DNA from: Aeromonas rivipollensis
GTDB lineage: Bacteria; Pseudomonadota; Gammaproteobacteria; Enterobacterales; Aeromonadaceae
DNA length: 64,000 nt
Assembly: GCF_010974825.1 (NCBI RefSeq)
Contig: NZ_JAAILA010000011.1
Coordinates: 1-64,000, forward strand
Direction: 5' to 3'
Of this stretch, positions 32,959-43,511 are shown piece after piece. Under the pieces are notes generated by a model. That model was given only the letters and a program-made list of their open reading frames with translations, was not told the DNA's origin and ran no database searches. Position numbers and translations under genes: made by a program. Within the stretch, counting starts at the first letter, position 1; every line of letters begins with the position of its first letter.

Positions 32959-34758
32959 ATGTCCTCGTTTCTGAACTACTCGTTTCTCCATGATGCACCG
33001 CCGTTTCTCTTCTTCACCGGCAAGGGCGGGGTGGGCAAGACCTCGCTGGCCTGTGCCAGTGCGGTTGCCTTGTGTGACAGTGGCAAACGGGTACTGCTGG
33101 TCAGCACGGATCCGGCCTCAAACGTAGGCCAGGTGTTCGATACCCGGATAGGCAACAAGATTACCGCCATAGCGGCGGTCAGTGGGTTGTCAGCACTGGA
33201 GATTGACCCGCAAGCCGCCGCACAAGCCTATCGGGAGCGGATCGTTGGCCCGGTGCGCGGCAAGTTGCCCGAGAGCGTGGTGCGCAGCATCGAGGAGCAA
33301 CTCTCCGGTGCCTGCACCACAGAGATCGCCGCTTTCGACGAATTCACGGCCCTGCTTACCGACAAGGCGTTGCTGGCAGAATATGACTATATCGTCTTCG
33401 ATACGGCCCCCACCGGGCACACCATACGTCTGTTGCAGTTGCCGGGTGCGTGGAGCGAGTTTCTGGAGCAAGGCAAGGGCGATGCCTCCTGTTTAGGGCC
33501 CTTGGCTGGACTGGAAAAACAGCGCAGCCAATACGCCGAGGCTGTTGCTGCCTTGTCCGATGCAGAGAAAACGCGGCTGATTCTGGTCACCCGGGCGCAA
33601 GCATCTACCTTGCGGGAAGTGGCGCGTACCCATGACGAACTGGCGACCATAGGCCTTGCCAATCAGCAGCTGGTTATCAATGGCATCTTCCCGGAAAGTG
33701 AACTGGTTGATGACCCCTTGGCGACCGCCCTGTGGCAACGAGAGCAGCTGGCTATGGCTCAAATGCCAGCGCTGCTGGCCAGCCTGCCACAAGACAGAGT
33801 GCCGCTGTTGGCGACCAATCTGGTTGGGGTCGATAGCCTGCGCCAGTTACTCGGCGCAGCGCCTGTCAACGGGAACCTCGAGGTCGAACGCCCGGCCGCC
33901 GAGTCACAGGACCAGCAACATCCCGGCTTGACGCAACTGGTCGATGAGCTGGCCAGCGATGGCCACGGGCTCATCATGCTGATGGGCAAGGGCGGTGTGG
34001 GTAAAACCACTCTGGCGGCAGCAGTGGCGGTGGAGCTCGCCAGTCGGGGGTTGCCGGTTCACCTGACCACCTCAGATCCCGCAGCCCATCTGGGAGAGAC
34101 ACTGGCAGGGGCACTGCCGAACCTGGAGGTCAGTCGTATCGATCCCCACGCCGAGACCGAGCGTTACCGTGCCCAGGTGCTGGCCACCAAGGGGGCGAGT
34201 CTGGATGCACAGGGCCGCGCCCTGCTGGAAGAAGATTTGCGTTCCCCCTGTACCGAAGAGATCGCCGTGTTTCAGGCTTTCTCGCGGATCATTCGCGAGG
34301 CGGGCAAGCGCTTCGTGGTGATGGATACGGCGCCGACCGGCCACACCCTGTTGCTGCTCGATGCGACCGGTGCCTATCACAGGGAAATTGCCCGCCAGAT
34401 GGGGGGCAAGGGGATGCACTTCACCACCCCCATGATGCAACTGCAAGACCCGAAACAGACCAAGGTGATGATAGTCACCCTGCCCGAGCCCACCCCGGTA
34501 CAGGAGGCGGCCAACTTGCAAGCCGACCTGCGCCGCGCCAGCATCGAGCCCTGGGCCTGGGTAGTCAATCACATGCTGGCCCCTGCCAGCGTCAGCTCCC
34601 CCCTGCTTGCCCAGCGAGCCTATCGCCAGCAGCCCCATATCGAAGCGGTCAAGGAGGAGCATGCCAAGCGTTATGCAGTGGTGCCCTTGCTGGCGGTCGA
34701 GCCGGTCGGCGTCAAGGCCCTGCAAGACTTATGTCACCCTGCCCACAAGGAGGGGTGA
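32959..34758 (+). CDS. arsA: arsenite-stimulated ATPase ArsA
   Basis: A 599-residue two-domain ATPase that energises arsenite export at the inner membrane. Each half has the deviant Walker-A GKGGVGKT (residues about 21-28 and 344-351) and the signature DTAPTGHT, which transmits the metalloid signal. Metalloid-binding cysteines are in SGACTTEIAAF and SPCTEEIAVF. In R773 it pairs with ArsB; here the only arsenite carrier in the operon is Acr3, so ArsA presumably acts on Acr3. Length is typical and the gene is intact. Confidence 0.96.
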   Translation: MSSFLNYSFLHDAPPFLFFTGKGGVGKTSLACASAVALCDSGKRVLLVSTDPASNVGQVFDTRIGNKITAIAAVSGLSALEIDPQAAAQAYRERIVGPVRGKLPESVVRSIEEQLSGACTTEIAAFDEFTALLTDKALLAEYDYIVFDTAPTGHTIRLLQLPGAWSEFLEQGKGDASCLGPLAGLEKQRSQYAEAVAALSDAEKTRLILVTRAQASTLREVARTHDELATIGLANQQLVINGIFPESELVDDPLATALWQREQLAMAQMPALLASLPQDRVPLLATNLVGVDSLRQLLGAAPVNGNLEVERPAAESQDQQHPGLTQLVDELASDGHGLIMLMGKGGVGKTTLAAAVAVELASRGLPVHLTTSDPAAHLGETLAGALPNLEVSRIDPHAETERYRAQVLATKGASLDAQGRALLEEDLRSPCTEEIAVFQAFSRIIREAGKRFVVMDTAPTGHTLLLLDATGAYHREIARQMGGKGMHFTTPMMQLQDPKQTKVMIVTLPEPTPVQEAANLQADLRRASIEPWAWVVNHMLAPASVSSPLLAQRAYRQQPHIEAVKEEHAKRYAVVPLLAVEPVGVKALQDLCHPAHKEG

Positions 34759-34866
34759 GACGATGCTTGCGTGGTCGCGGCTTGCGGCCACCAGCACTGG
34801 GTACCAACAACCTGTTTTCACCAACCAATCTGATGTTCTCAATGAGACATGGAGCCGCTGCTTATC

Positions 34867-35364
34867 ATGCACCCCTTTGACATCCTGAACCTAGATAATG
34901 GCGCCCGCCTTATCTTCACCCCCTGTCCTGGCACCAAGGAGGCTTCCCTGCAAGCCTCCCTCAAGACCCTGCAAGCCGCCGGGGCCGATGCGGTAGTCAC
35001 CATGATGCCCGATGCCGAGCTTAGCGAATTCAAGGCCGATACCTTGCCCGCCGAGTGCGCCGCGTTGGGGCTGGCCTGGTTCCAACTGCCAGTGGAGGAC
35101 GATTGCGCCCCCGAGGCGCCCTTTGCCGCCGCCTTTGCCAATCATAAGACGGCGCTGCTGGCTCGCCTGGCGGCGGGCCAGACCCTGGCCATTCATTGCC
35201 GTGGCGGCTCGGGTCGTACCGGGCTGATGGCAGCCATCTTGCTGCTGGAGGCGGGCTACGCCCCCACACAGGTCAAGTCGCTGGTGCAAGGGCTGCGCCC
35301 CAAGGCGTTGACCCTGGCGCCCCACGTTCACTACCTCAATACCCACTACTCATTCGCCGGTTAA
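34867..35364 (+). CDS. tyrosine-phosphatase-like protein of the ars operon
   Basis: A 165-residue protein with the cysteine phosphatase loop [10 protein letters not shown] (C111, R117) and the general-acid region before it, in the group annotated as cyclin-dependent kinase inhibitor 3-like or dual-specificity phosphatases. Such genes recur next to arsJ and its GAPDH. The substrate is unknown; a role on a phospho-metabolite or arseno-ester is speculative. The start at ATG 34867 ([12 protein letters not shown]) fits the family and has ggag upstream; an earlier ATG at 34849 exists. It ends ten bases before gapdh. Confidence 0.82.
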   Translation: MHPFDILNLDNGARLIFTPCPGTKEASLQASLKTLQAAGADAVVTMMPDAELSEFKADTLPAECAALGLAWFQLPVEDDCAPEAPFAAAFANHKTALLARLAAGQTLAIHCRGGSGRTGLMAAILLLEAGYAPTQVKSLVQGLRPKALTLAPHVHYLNTHYSFAG

Positions 35365-35374
35365 GGAAAACAGC

Positions 35375-36391
35375 ATGACTATCAAAGTTGGTATCAACGG
35401 TTTTGGCCGCATGGGCCGTCTCTCATTTCGCGCCGCCTTCGACTGGGCGGATGTGGAATTTGTGCGCATCAATGACCCGGCTGGCGATGCCGCCTCCCTG
35501 GCACACCTCATCACCTTCGATTCAGTCCATGGCCGCTGGCATCATGAAGCCAGCGCCGAGGGAGACGAGATGGTGATAGGCAACCATCGCATCCTCTGCA
35601 CTCGCAACAAGGAGATAGGCCAGACCGACTGGTCCGGCTGTGATGTGGTGATCGAGGCTTCCGGCAAGATGAAAACCAAGGCCCTGCTCAATGCCTATCT
35701 GGCGCAAGGGGTGAAGCGGGTCGTGGTGACAGCTCCGGTCAAGGAAGAGGGGGTCCTCAACGTAGTGATGGGGGTCAACCACCACCTCTATGACAAGGCG
35801 CAGCACCCCATAGTGACGGCGGCCTCCTGCACCACCAACTGCCTGGCGCCAGTGGTGAAGGTGATCCACGAGCAGCTCGGCATCAAGCACGGCTCCATGA
35901 CCACCATCCACGACATCACCAACACCCAGACCATACTGGATGCCCCCCATGCCGATCTGCGCCGCGCCCGCGCCTGCGGCCTGAGCCTGATCCCCACTAC
36001 CACGGGTTCTGCCACCGCCATCACCCACATCTTCCCCGAGCTCAAGGGCAAGCTGAACGGTCATGCGGTGCGGGTGCCGCTCGCCAACGCCTCCCTCACC
36101 GACTGCGTGTTCGAGGTGAGCCGCCCTACTACCGAAGCCGAGGTCAACGGCTTGCTCAAGGCGGCCGCCATGAACGAGCTCAAGGGGATCATGGGCTATG
36201 AGGAGCGCCCCCTGGTGTCGGTGGATTACAAGACGGATCCGCGCTCCTGCACCATAGATGCACTCTCCACCATGGTGATCAATGGCACCCAGGTGAAGAT
36301 CTACGCCTGGTATGACAACGAGTGGGGCTATGCCAACCGTACCGCCGAGCTGATGCGCATGGTTGGCCGGATGGACAAGGCGCAAGGATAA
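35375..36391 (+). CDS. ArsJ-associated glyceraldehyde-3-phosphate dehydrogenase
   Basis: A 338-residue GAPDH. The Rossmann motif [11 protein letters not shown], catalytic SCTTNC (C152) and the C-terminal [12 protein letters not shown] are present. In ars operons this enzyme uses arsenate in place of phosphate to make 1-arseno-3-phosphoglycerate, which ArsJ then expels, giving arsenate resistance without reduction. The immediate arsJ neighbour supports this dedicated role rather than glycolysis. Catalytic residues are intact. Confidence 0.93.
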   Translation: MTIKVGINGFGRMGRLSFRAAFDWADVEFVRINDPAGDAASLAHLITFDSVHGRWHHEASAEGDEMVIGNHRILCTRNKEIGQTDWSGCDVVIEASGKMKTKALLNAYLAQGVKRVVVTAPVKEEGVLNVVMGVNHHLYDKAQHPIVTAASCTTNCLAPVVKVIHEQLGIKHGSMTTIHDITNTQTILDAPHADLRRARACGLSLIPTTTGSATAITHIFPELKGKLNGHAVRVPLANASLTDCVFEVSRPTTEAEVNGLLKAAAMNELKGIMGYEERPLVSVDYKTDPRSCTIDALSTMVINGTQVKIYAWYDNEWGYANRTAELMRMVGRMDKAQG

Positions 36392-36398
36392 CCCGGCC

Positions 36399-37640
36399 AT
36401 GGCACTGACCCGACTCTCCCCCGAGGCTCGCCAGTATCTGCTGGTGACCGGCAACTACTGGGCCTTTACCCTGACCGACGGCGCTCTGCGCATGTTGGTG
36501 GTGCTCTACTTCCATGGGCTCGGTTACAGCCCGCTGGCCATCGCCTCCCTGTTTCTCTTCTACGAGATCTTCGGGGTGGTGACCAATCTGGTGGGGGGCT
36601 GGCTCGGCGCTCGCCTCGGGCTCAACCGCACTATGAACATAGGGCTGGCCCTCCAGGTACTGGCACTGGGCATGCTGCTGGTGCCAACCCTCTGGCTGAC
36701 GGTGCCCTGGGTGATGGGGGCGCAGGCGCTCTCGGGGATAGCCAAAGACCTCAACAAGATGAGCGCCAAAAGCTCCATCAAGTTGCTGGTGCCGGGAGAG
36801 GCGCAGGGTCAGCTCTACAAGTGGGTGGCACTCCTCACCGGCTCGAAGAATGCCCTGAAAGGGATGGGCTTTTTCCTCGGTGGCGCCCTGCTGACCCTGA
36901 TCGGGTTTCAGGGGGCCGTGCTGGTCATGGCCCTGGCGTTGGCGCTGGTGTGGTGCGTCAGCATGCTGACCCTGAAACGGGATCTCGGCAAAGCCAAGAA
37001 CAAGCCCAAGTTCAGCGAGATCTTCTCCAAGAGCCGCGCCATCAACTATCTGTCGGCGGCCCGTCTCTTCCTGTTTGGTGCCCGGGATGTCTGGTTTGTG
37101 GTGGCGCTGCCTGTCTACCTCGCATCCAGCTTTGGCTGGGATCATTGGTATGTGGGGGGCTTCCTGGCGCTCTGGATCATCGCCTACGGTGTGGTTCAGA
37201 CCCAGGCCCCTCGCTTTACCGGCAAGCGGGAGGGGCGGGTACCCGATGGCAAGGCTGCGATGCGTTGGGCATTGGTGCTGGCACTGACTCCGGCCCTGAT
37301 TGCCCTGGCGCTCCACTATGAGGTGCATCCGGCCATCAGTCTGGTGGGCGGCTTGATGGTGTTTGGCGCTCTGTTTGCCATCAACTCTTCTCTGCACAGC
37401 TACCTCATCGTCAGCTATGCCGGCTCTGACGGGGTATCGCTGGATGTCGGCTTCTATTACATGGCCAATGCCCTGGGGCGTCTGCTCGGCACCCTGCTCT
37501 CCGGCCTGGTGTTCCAGCTCTATGGTCTCGAGGCCTGCCTCTGGATCTCCACCCTCTTTATCCTGTTGGCGGCGTTGATTTCAATCGGTTTGCCCCGCCA
37601 TCAGCCGCCCGTTTCATCCAATCCTCATGGAGTCTCGTGA
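36399..37640 (+). CDS. arsJ: organoarsenical efflux MFS transporter ArsJ
   Basis: A 413-residue MFS carrier with about 11-12 helices, exporting 1-arseno-3-phosphoglycerate formed by the upstream GAPDH. The start [20 protein letters not shown] and the block [14 protein letters not shown] are typical of ArsJ. I use ATG 36399, seven bases after the GAPDH stop; the longer upstream frame overlaps GAPDH. Its TGA stop overlaps the ATG of acr3, implying translational coupling. Confidence 0.93.
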   Translation: MALTRLSPEARQYLLVTGNYWAFTLTDGALRMLVVLYFHGLGYSPLAIASLFLFYEIFGVVTNLVGGWLGARLGLNRTMNIGLALQVLALGMLLVPTLWLTVPWVMGAQALSGIAKDLNKMSAKSSIKLLVPGEAQGQLYKWVALLTGSKNALKGMGFFLGGALLTLIGFQGAVLVMALALALVWCVSMLTLKRDLGKAKNKPKFSEIFSKSRAINYLSAARLFLFGARDVWFVVALPVYLASSFGWDHWYVGGFLALWIIAYGVVQTQAPRFTGKREGRVPDGKAAMRWALVLALTPALIALALHYEVHPAISLVGGLMVFGALFAINSSLHSYLIVSYAGSDGVSLDVGFYYMANALGRLLGTLLSGLVFQLYGLEACLWISTLFILLAALISIGLPRHQPPVSSNPHGVS

Positions 37641-38710
37641 TGAGTACAACAGCCTGCTGCGATCTGCCCGTCAGCAAAAAAATGAGTTTTCTCGACCGCA
37701 ATCTCACCCTCTGGATCTTCGTCGCCATGGCGATTGGGGTGGGGATTGGTTACCTGTTCCCCCAGGTGGCCCAGTGGAACGAGGCGATGTCGGTCGGAAC
37801 CACCAACGTGCCGCTGGCCATAGGCCTCATCCTGATGATGTATCCGCCGCTCGCCAAGGTGAATTACGGCACCATGGGCGCCATGACCCGGGATCGCCGC
37901 GCCATCACCCTCTCCCTGGTGATGAACTGGCTGGTGGGCCCTATATTGATGTTCGTCATCGCCCTGGTGTTTTTGCATGATCAGCCGGGCTACATGGTGG
38001 GTCTCATCCTGATAGGCCTGGCGCGCTGCATCGCCATGGTGTTGGTGTGGAACGATCTCGGCGGCGGCAGCAAGGAGTACGGTGCTGGTCTGGTGGCCCT
38101 CAACAGCGGTTTCCAGATCCTCACCTACAGCTTCATGGCCTGGCTGTTCATTACAGTGCTGCCGCCCCTGTTCGGTCTGCAAGGCTTCGCGGTGGACATC
38201 ACCATGCTGGATATCGCCGAGAGTGTGCTCATCTATCTCGGCATCCCCTTCCTGGCAGGCTTTCTGAGCCGTCACTATCTGGTCAAGGCTAAAGGAGAAA
38301 AGTGGTACACCGAGCGTTTCATTCCGGCCATCTCCCCCATCACGCTTATCGCCCTGCTGGCCACCATAGTGCTGATGTTCAGCCTCAAGGGGGAGATGAT
38401 AGTTGAGCTGCCCATGGATGTGCTGCGGGTCGCCGTGCCCTTGGTGATCTACTTTGTGCTGATGTTCTTCACCAGCTTCCTGGTGGGCAAGAAGCTGGGT
38501 ATTCCCTATGACAAGAACGCCTCCATCGCCTTTACCGCCACCGGCAACAACTTCGAGCTGGCCATCGCTGTCTCCATCGCGGTATTCGGGCTGAGCTCGG
38601 ATCAGGCCTTCGCCGGTGTAATAGGCCCACTGGTTGAAGTGCCCGTGCTGATCGGTCTGGTCAACGTGGCCCTGCGCATGAAGCGTAACTATGTCAAAGC
38701 GGAGGCTTAA
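37640..38710 (+). CDS. acr3: arsenite efflux carrier Acr3
   Basis: A ten-helix arsenite/proton antiporter of the Acr3 group (356 residues). The essential cysteine of helix four is visible in [18 protein letters not shown] (C130), and the conserved [14 protein letters not shown] lies in helix nine. ArsA encoded upstream may drive it. Coupled to arsJ through a TGATG overlap and followed after two bases by arsC, whose product supplies arsenite. Confidence 0.95.
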   Translation: MSTTACCDLPVSKKMSFLDRNLTLWIFVAMAIGVGIGYLFPQVAQWNEAMSVGTTNVPLAIGLILMMYPPLAKVNYGTMGAMTRDRRAITLSLVMNWLVGPILMFVIALVFLHDQPGYMVGLILIGLARCIAMVLVWNDLGGGSKEYGAGLVALNSGFQILTYSFMAWLFITVLPPLFGLQGFAVDITMLDIAESVLIYLGIPFLAGFLSRHYLVKAKGEKWYTERFIPAISPITLIALLATIVLMFSLKGEMIVELPMDVLRVAVPLVIYFVLMFFTSFLVGKKLGIPYDKNASIAFTATGNNFELAIAVSIAVFGLSSDQAFAGVIGPLVEVPVLIGLVNVALRMKRNYVKAEA

Positions 38711-38712
38711 TC

Positions 38713-39144
38713 ATGAATGACTCTCAGATCACCATTTACCACAACCCGGCCTGTGGCACCTCTCGCAATACGCTGGCACTTATCCGCAACTCAGGAGTTG
38801 AACCGACCGTTATCCACTATCTGGAGACACCACCGAGTCGCGAGACCCTGGTCGCACTGATTGCCGCCATGGAGATGCCGGCGCGCGTGCTGCTGCGCCA
38901 GAATGTGCCCCCCTACGAGGCGCTGGGGCTGGCCGGGGAGGGATTCAGCGACGAGGAACTGATCGACGCCATGTTGTCCTATCCCATACTGATCAACCGC
39001 CCCATAGTGGTGACCCCGCTTGGCACCAAACTGTGCCGTCCGTCAGAAGTGGTGTTGGAGATACTGCCGAGCCCCCAGCGCGGGGCCTTCACCAAGGAAG
39101 AGGGGGAGCGGGTGGTGGATGCGCAAGGCAGGCGCATCGAGTGA
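38713..39144 (+). CDS. arsC: glutaredoxin-dependent arsenate reductase ArsC
   Basis: A 143-residue enzyme that reduces As(V) to As(III) with glutathione and glutaredoxin. The active site HNPACGTSRNTL (C14) and the arginines of the oxyanion site (LLRQNV, INRPIVVTPLGTKLCRP) are conserved. Last gene of the ars operon; the sequence after it soon changes to debris of a universal stress protein gene, so it marks the right edge of the acquired block. Confidence 0.96.
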   Translation: MNDSQITIYHNPACGTSRNTLALIRNSGVEPTVIHYLETPPSRETLVALIAAMEMPARVLLRQNVPPYEALGLAGEGFSDEELIDAMLSYPILINRPIVVTPLGTKLCRPSEVVLEILPSPQRGAFTKEEGERVVDAQGRRIE

Positions 39145-39166
39145 GGGGGCATGAGTCCTGTATAAG

Positions 39167-39195
39167 GAAAAAGGGGGTGGCCATGGCCCCCCCCC
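39167..39195 (-). terminator. terminator on the minus strand downstream of the usp remnant
   Basis: Read on the minus strand, a GC palindrome centred on ggccatggcc with flanking gggg/cccc is followed by ttttt. It would end transcription coming from sulP/usp and insulate the convergent ars operon. Confidence 0.65.
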
Positions 39196-39238
39196 CTCGC
39201 TCTTTATCTCAGCAGGAGCACGGCAGCGCCGTGCCGGT

Positions 39239-39310
39239 CTAGGCCCTGGCGGCGTTGCACACCGCCGCCTGGGCAGGTGAGTCATCGATCCCGGCAACAA
39301 TGCTTGTCAT
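39239..39310 (-). pseudogene. 5' remnant of a universal stress protein (UspA) gene
   Basis: After a good aaggag site, the minus strand encodes MTSIVAGIDDSPAQAAVCNAARA and then TAG: 23 codons. The first 21 are the typical Usp start (VAGIDDSP...A). Usp genes usually follow sulP in an operon, and here the fragment starts 19 bases after the sulP stop. The remaining 120 or so codons are missing, so the gene was cut when the ars block arrived or by a later deletion. Confidence 0.72.
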
Positions 39311-39329
39311 GTTGGACTCCTTCTTGTGA

Positions 39330-40820
39330 TCAGTGGCCAGCCAGCAGCTTTTCCACCTCTTCCGGTTTGTCGTGTACCCCGAAGCGGTCGACTATGGTGG
39401 CACTGGCCTCGTTCAGACCGATGATCTCCACCTCGGTGCCCTCGCGGCGGAACTTGAGGACCACCTTGTCCAGCGCAGTGACGGCGGTGATGTCCCAGAA
39501 GTGGGCATGGGTGAGGTCGATCACCACCTTCTCTACCACCTCCTTGAAGTCGAAGCCGGCGAAGAACTGCTCGGCACTGGCGAAGAACACCTGGCCCCGC
39601 ACCAGATAGGTGCGTACTTCTCCTTTTCGCTCGCTGTCGCTCTTGACCAGCATGAAGCGGGCGACCTTGCTGGCGAAGAACAGGGAGGCGAGCAGTACCC
39701 CGACAAATACTCCGAGCGCCAGGTTATGGGTAGCCACTACCACGGCGACTGTGGCCAGCATCACGATGCTGGTGGAGAGGGGGTGGGTTTTCAGGTTGCG
39801 CACCGACTCCCAGGAAAATGTCCCGATAGAGACCATGATCATCACGGCCACCAGGGCCGCCATGGGGATCTGGCGGATCCACTCATCCATGAACACCACC
39901 ATCAGGATCAGCAAGGTGCCCGCTACAAAGGTGGAGAGGCGACCACGGCCACCGGATTTGATGTTGATGATGGATTGGCCAATCATGGCGCACCCCGCCA
40001 TGCCCCCCATCAGGCCGGCGCCTAGGTTGGCGATCCCCTGGCCCTTGCACTCGCGATTGCGATCGCTTGGGGTATCGGTCAGGTCATCGACGATGGCCGC
40101 CGTCATCATGGATTCGAGCAGACCCACCACGGCCAGCCCCGCAGAGTAAGGGAAGATGATCGCCAGCGTCTCGAGATTGAGCGGCACCTCGGGCCACAGG
40201 AAGATGGGCAGGGTATCGGGCAGCTCGCCCATGTCGCCCACGGTGCGGATATCGATGCCCAGGGTGATGGCCACCGCCGTCAGTATGACGATGCACAGCA
40301 GCGGGGAGGGCACCAGCTTGCCCACCACGGGGATGAGCGGGAACAGATAGATGATGCCAAGGCCGGCCGCCGTCATGGCGTAGACCTGCCAGGTGACGTT
40401 GGTGAGCTCGGGCAGCTGGGCCATAAAGATGAGGATGGCCAGCGCATTGACGAAGCCGGTGACAACGGAGCGGGAGACAAACCGCATCAGGCTGCCGAGC
40501 TTCAGGTAGCCCGCCGCTATCTGGAAGAGGCCGGTGAGCAGGGTCGCCGCCAACAGATACTGCAGGCCATGCTCCTTGACCAGAGTCACCATCAGCAGCG
40601 CCATAGCGCCTGTGGCTGCCGAGATCATGCCTGGACGACCGCCGACAAAAGCGATGACCACGGCGATACAGAAGGAGGCATAGAGGCCAACCTTGGGGTC
40701 TACTCCGGCGATGATGGAGAAGGCGATGGCTTCCGGGATCAGCGCCAGGGCGACCACGATACCGGCCAGCAGGTCGCCACGTATATTGGAGAACCACTCT
40801 TGTCTTGCACGTTCCAGCAT
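39330..40820 (-). CDS. SulP-family anion transporter with STAS domain
   Basis: Inner-membrane SLC26/SulP carrier, possibly for sulfate or bicarbonate; substrate not determinable here. About 12-14 helices start at [21 protein letters not shown], the family signature, and a C-terminal cytoplasmic STAS domain (about residues 385-490; [20 protein letters not shown]) follows. I choose ATG 40820 because the family begins MLERARQEW; the frame is open to 40934 but the extra residues look non-conserved, and neither start has a clear ribosome binding site. The bases 40821-41113 hold no gene. A truncated usp lies downstream. Confidence 0.9.
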   Translation of the reverse strand: MLERARQEWFSNIRGDLLAGIVVALALIPEAIAFSIIAGVDPKVGLYASFCIAVVIAFVGGRPGMISAATGAMALLMVTLVKEHGLQYLLAATLLTGLFQIAAGYLKLGSLMRFVSRSVVTGFVNALAILIFMAQLPELTNVTWQVYAMTAAGLGIIYLFPLIPVVGKLVPSPLLCIVILTAVAITLGIDIRTVGDMGELPDTLPIFLWPEVPLNLETLAIIFPYSAGLAVVGLLESMMTAAIVDDLTDTPSDRNRECKGQGIANLGAGLMGGMAGCAMIGQSIINIKSGGRGRLSTFVAGTLLILMVVFMDEWIRQIPMAALVAVMIMVSIGTFSWESVRNLKTHPLSTSIVMLATVAVVVATHNLALGVFVGVLLASLFFASKVARFMLVKSDSERKGEVRTYLVRGQVFFASAEQFFAGFDFKEVVEKVVIDLTHAHFWDITAVTALDKVVLKFRREGTEVEIIGLNEASATIVDRFGVHDKPEEVEKLLAGH

Positions 40821-41113
40821 GGGGGGGATTTTCTCGCTTGTTGAGGATCCATGGTCGCAAGTCGCCACAGACCCGGGGTCAGGTGGCATTCTGGCAGGAT
40901 CACATTGTTGAATTGGTATATGACAGATGATCAAACACGCTCCGGTTGTGACAACCAGAGTCAGGCGGCAGGTGCCGCAAAGGACGGAGTTAGGGCGGCG
41001 TGACGGTCACGCCAGTGCGCAAAACAGGCATAGGGGGCGCATGTTAGCAGTCAAGGTGGGGGCAGGAAAGCCCGGACCTTTCTTCAGTGTGTATGGGGAG
41101 GAGCTACATACCT

Positions 41114-41152
41114 GAAAACAAGAATGCCCCTTGCAACGCATGGGGCATTCTT
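41114..41152 (-). terminator. terminator of the panE-yajL operon
   Basis: Perfect 11-bp stem aagaatgcccc / ggggcattctt with an 11-base loop, followed on the minus strand by gttttc. Confidence 0.7.
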
Positions 41153-41168
41153 GATTATCCAGCGTAAG

Positions 41169-41729
41169 TTATGGCAGCACCATGGGCTCGGCTACCGCGC
41201 GGGCGGCTTCATCACCGCGCAGCACTCGCACCAATTCGAGGGCAAACTCGATGGCGGTGCCGGGACCCTGGCTGGTGATGAGACGATGGGCATCATCCCG
41301 CACCACCCGGGCTGTGCTCAGTTGCGCGGTGGGCAGGCGGGCCTGAAAGCCCGGATGACAGGTGGCGCTGGCATCCCCCAGCAAGCCGTGATGGTGCAGT
41401 ACCACGGCGGGGGCGGCGCAGATGGCCGCGCGCCAGCGGCCGAGGGCCGCCTGTTCTCTCAGCAGGTCGATGGCGAGGGGAGTGTCGCGGATAGCTTCGC
41501 TGCCGGGCAGACCACCCGGCACGACCATGGCTTCGAAGTCGCGGCTGGTCAGCTCGTCGAGATGGCAATCCGCCACCAGCTGTACCCCACGTGAGGCGCG
41601 GATCTGGCGCGCTCCCGTGGGGCAGCAGGAGGCCAGCACCACCTCTATGCCGCCGCGCACCAGGGTGTCGATGATGGCGACCGTTTCTATCTCTTCCGAC
41701 CCCGGGGCTACCAATACCAGTACTGTCAT
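41169..41729 (-). CDS. yajL: DJ-1/PfpI-family protein YajL
   Basis: A 186-residue DJ-1 family protein, in E. coli linked to protection of proteins against glycation and thiol stress. The reactive cysteine is C104 in AAICAAPAVV, the nucleophile elbow, with the acidic partner in GSEEIE near residue 13. Order panE-yajL downstream of the divergent yajQ matches enteric bacteria. The ATG has a clear aaggag site. It is followed by a strong terminator. Confidence 0.88.
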   Translation of the reverse strand: MTVLVLVAPGSEEIETVAIIDTLVRGGIEVVLASCCPTGARQIRASRGVQLVADCHLDELTSRDFEAMVVPGGLPGSEAIRDTPLAIDLLREQAALGRWRAAICAAPAVVLHHHGLLGDASATCHPGFQARLPTAQLSTARVVRDDAHRLITSQGPGTAIEFALELVRVLRGDEAARAVAEPMVLP

Positions 41730-41764
41730 CCTGCACTCCTTAGTCGCCGGCAGTGCCGCTCTGC

Positions 41765-42712
41765 TCAGCGCTTCTCTTTGACGGCCTGATAGAGGCCCTG
41801 ATTGACCGGCACCGCTATGCCGTGGGCGGCGGCCTTGCCGAGCAGGAAGCCGGTGATGGCCTCGATCTCGGTCTCACGTCCCTGCTCCATGTCCTGATAC
41901 ATGGAAGAGTAATTGTCGGCGGTGAGTTCCACCACAGTCATCACCCGGCGCAGCAGCTCGTCGCTGCCAGTCGGCTGGCCTTCGGCCTGCATCACGTCAG
42001 CCACTTCCACGCAGATCTGTTGCAGCACATCGGCGAAGCGCGGGCCGGCCAGCTCGCCATTCTTGAGCTTGTAAAGCGCCGTGAGCGGATTGATGGCGCA
42101 GTTGATGGCGAGCTTCTGCCACTGGCGGGTCAGGATCTGCTCATCCCAGCCGGCTTGACCGAGAGCGGTGGCGAGCTGGTCTGCCAGGGCGGAATGGGCC
42201 TTGGCGGCCTCATTGATCGGGCCGAGCCAGGTTTCGCCCTTGCCGGTATGGCGGAACACGAAGTGGCCATTTTGCATGGCGCCGTGGCTGGTGACACCGG
42301 CAATGACGGGGTTATGCGGAAACAGCTGCACCACCTGTTCGGCTATGCCCATGCCATTGTGCAGCAGCACTATGGGAACCCCTGCCGCCAGCTTGCCCAC
42401 CAGGGGCGTCAGGGCCGACACCACCTGACCCGCCTTGGTCATCACCAGCAGTCGCTGGATGGTGCCGGGCTTGTCGATGAAACCCCGCTCGATGGCGAGC
42501 AACTGGGTGTGGCCCTCGAGGGAAGTGAAATCGATGCCGGGGTGCAGGGTGGCGCGGTGTCGCTCGCTCAGCAGGACACGGGTCGGCTGGCCACTTTGGG
42601 TCAGCAAGGAGGCGAAGACGCCGCCCAGGGCACCGCAGCCCAGCAATGACCAGTGAGGGGAGGAGGGGTGTCGGCTGTTTTTCAGGTTGTTGTCGCGTAA
42701 TCCGCTTGGCAT
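41765..42712 (-). CDS. panE: 2-dehydropantoate 2-reductase PanE
   Basis: NADPH-dependent ketopantoate reductase of pantothenate/CoA synthesis. The N-terminal Rossmann motif LLGCGALGGVFASLL, the LLVMTKAGQ segment with the catalytic Lys region, and the C-terminal helical domain with WQKLAINCAINPLTALYKLKNG are present. The ATG at 42712 (MPSGLRDNNLK) is preferred over the TTG at 42724; its tail before the fold is longer than in E. coli, so the true start may be later. It lies 35 bases before yajL. Confidence 0.92.
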   Translation of the reverse strand: MPSGLRDNNLKNSRHPSSPHWSLLGCGALGGVFASLLTQSGQPTRVLLSERHRATLHPGIDFTSLEGHTQLLAIERGFIDKPGTIQRLLVMTKAGQVVSALTPLVGKLAAGVPIVLLHNGMGIAEQVVQLFPHNPVIAGVTSHGAMQNGHFVFRHTGKGETWLGPINEAAKAHSALADQLATALGQAGWDEQILTRQWQKLAINCAINPLTALYKLKNGELAGPRFADVLQQICVEVADVMQAEGQPTGSDELLRRVMTVVELTADNYSSMYQDMEQGRETEIEAITGFLLGKAAAHGIAVPVNQGLYQAVKEKR

Positions 42713-42926
42713 GGAGAGGCTCAATCAGGGTAGTGGCTGCGTTCCGAGCAACTCGCTACCGGGGATAAGTGAAGATGTCGCTAGGCGGACACTAACGGGT
42801 CTCGCCATTCCTGTGCGCAGGGGATTCTAGCAGAGCAATCCCATTGAAATCAGCAAATTTGCCGGTTTTCTGGTAGATTTGCCCCTTTGTCAGCACAACC
42901 TGAAGTACAGCATGAGGAGCCCGGCT

Positions 42927-43409
42927 ATGCCGTCATTCGATATTGTCTCTGAAGTCAAAATGAACGAGGTGTTGAACGCCGTCGATAACGCCAATCGTGA
43001 ACTGGCGACCCGTTTCGATTTTCGTGGTGTGGAAGCCAGCTTCGAATTGAACAAGGAAGAGGTCAAGCTGGAAGCCGACGCCGATTTCCAGCTCAAGCAG
43101 ATGGTCGAGATCCTGCGCGCAGCCCTGCTCAAGCGCAACATCGAGAACAGCTCAATGGACGTGGGTGACAGCGTTCACTCCGGCAAGCGTTTCCACCTGA
43201 ACGTCAAGTTCAAGCAGGGGATCGAGAAAGAGATCGCCAAGAAGCTGGTGAAGCTCATCAAGGATTCCAAGATCAAGGTGCAGGTCGCCATCCAGGGTGA
43301 CGAAGTGCGCGTCACCGGCAAGAAGCGTGACGATCTGCAGGAGACCATGGCACTGGTGCGTGGCGCCGAGCTGGGTCAGCCGATGCAGTTCCAGAACTTC
43401 CGCGATTGA
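42927..43409 (+). CDS. yajQ: YajQ (UPF0234) nucleotide-binding protein
   Basis: A 160-residue protein of the YajQ family, whose members bind nucleotides and, in some species, c-di-GMP. It begins [10 protein letters not shown] and ends [10 protein letters not shown], exactly as the family does, so ATG 42927 with gaggag upstream is correct rather than the earlier in-frame codon. Divergent from panE as in E. coli. A terminator follows. Confidence 0.94.
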   Translation: MPSFDIVSEVKMNEVLNAVDNANRELATRFDFRGVEASFELNKEEVKLEADADFQLKQMVEILRAALLKRNIENSSMDVGDSVHSGKRFHLNVKFKQGIEKEIAKKLVKLIKDSKIKVQVAIQGDEVRVTGKKRDDLQETMALVRGAELGQPMQFQNFRD

Positions 43410-43458
43410 TGATGAAGGGGGGAGGGCCCTGGTCACTCCCCTCATCAAGGAAGCGCCA

Positions 43459-43490
43459 TAAAAAAACCGGAGCTGCTGCTCCGGTTTTTT
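43459..43490. terminator. bidirectional terminator between yajQ and ompK
   Basis: Stem ccggagc / gctccgg inside a-run and t-run (aaaaaa ... tttttt), usable on both strands for the convergent genes. Confidence 0.9.
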
Positions 43491-43511
43491 GTGTCCGTGT
43501 GACGAGTTCGA

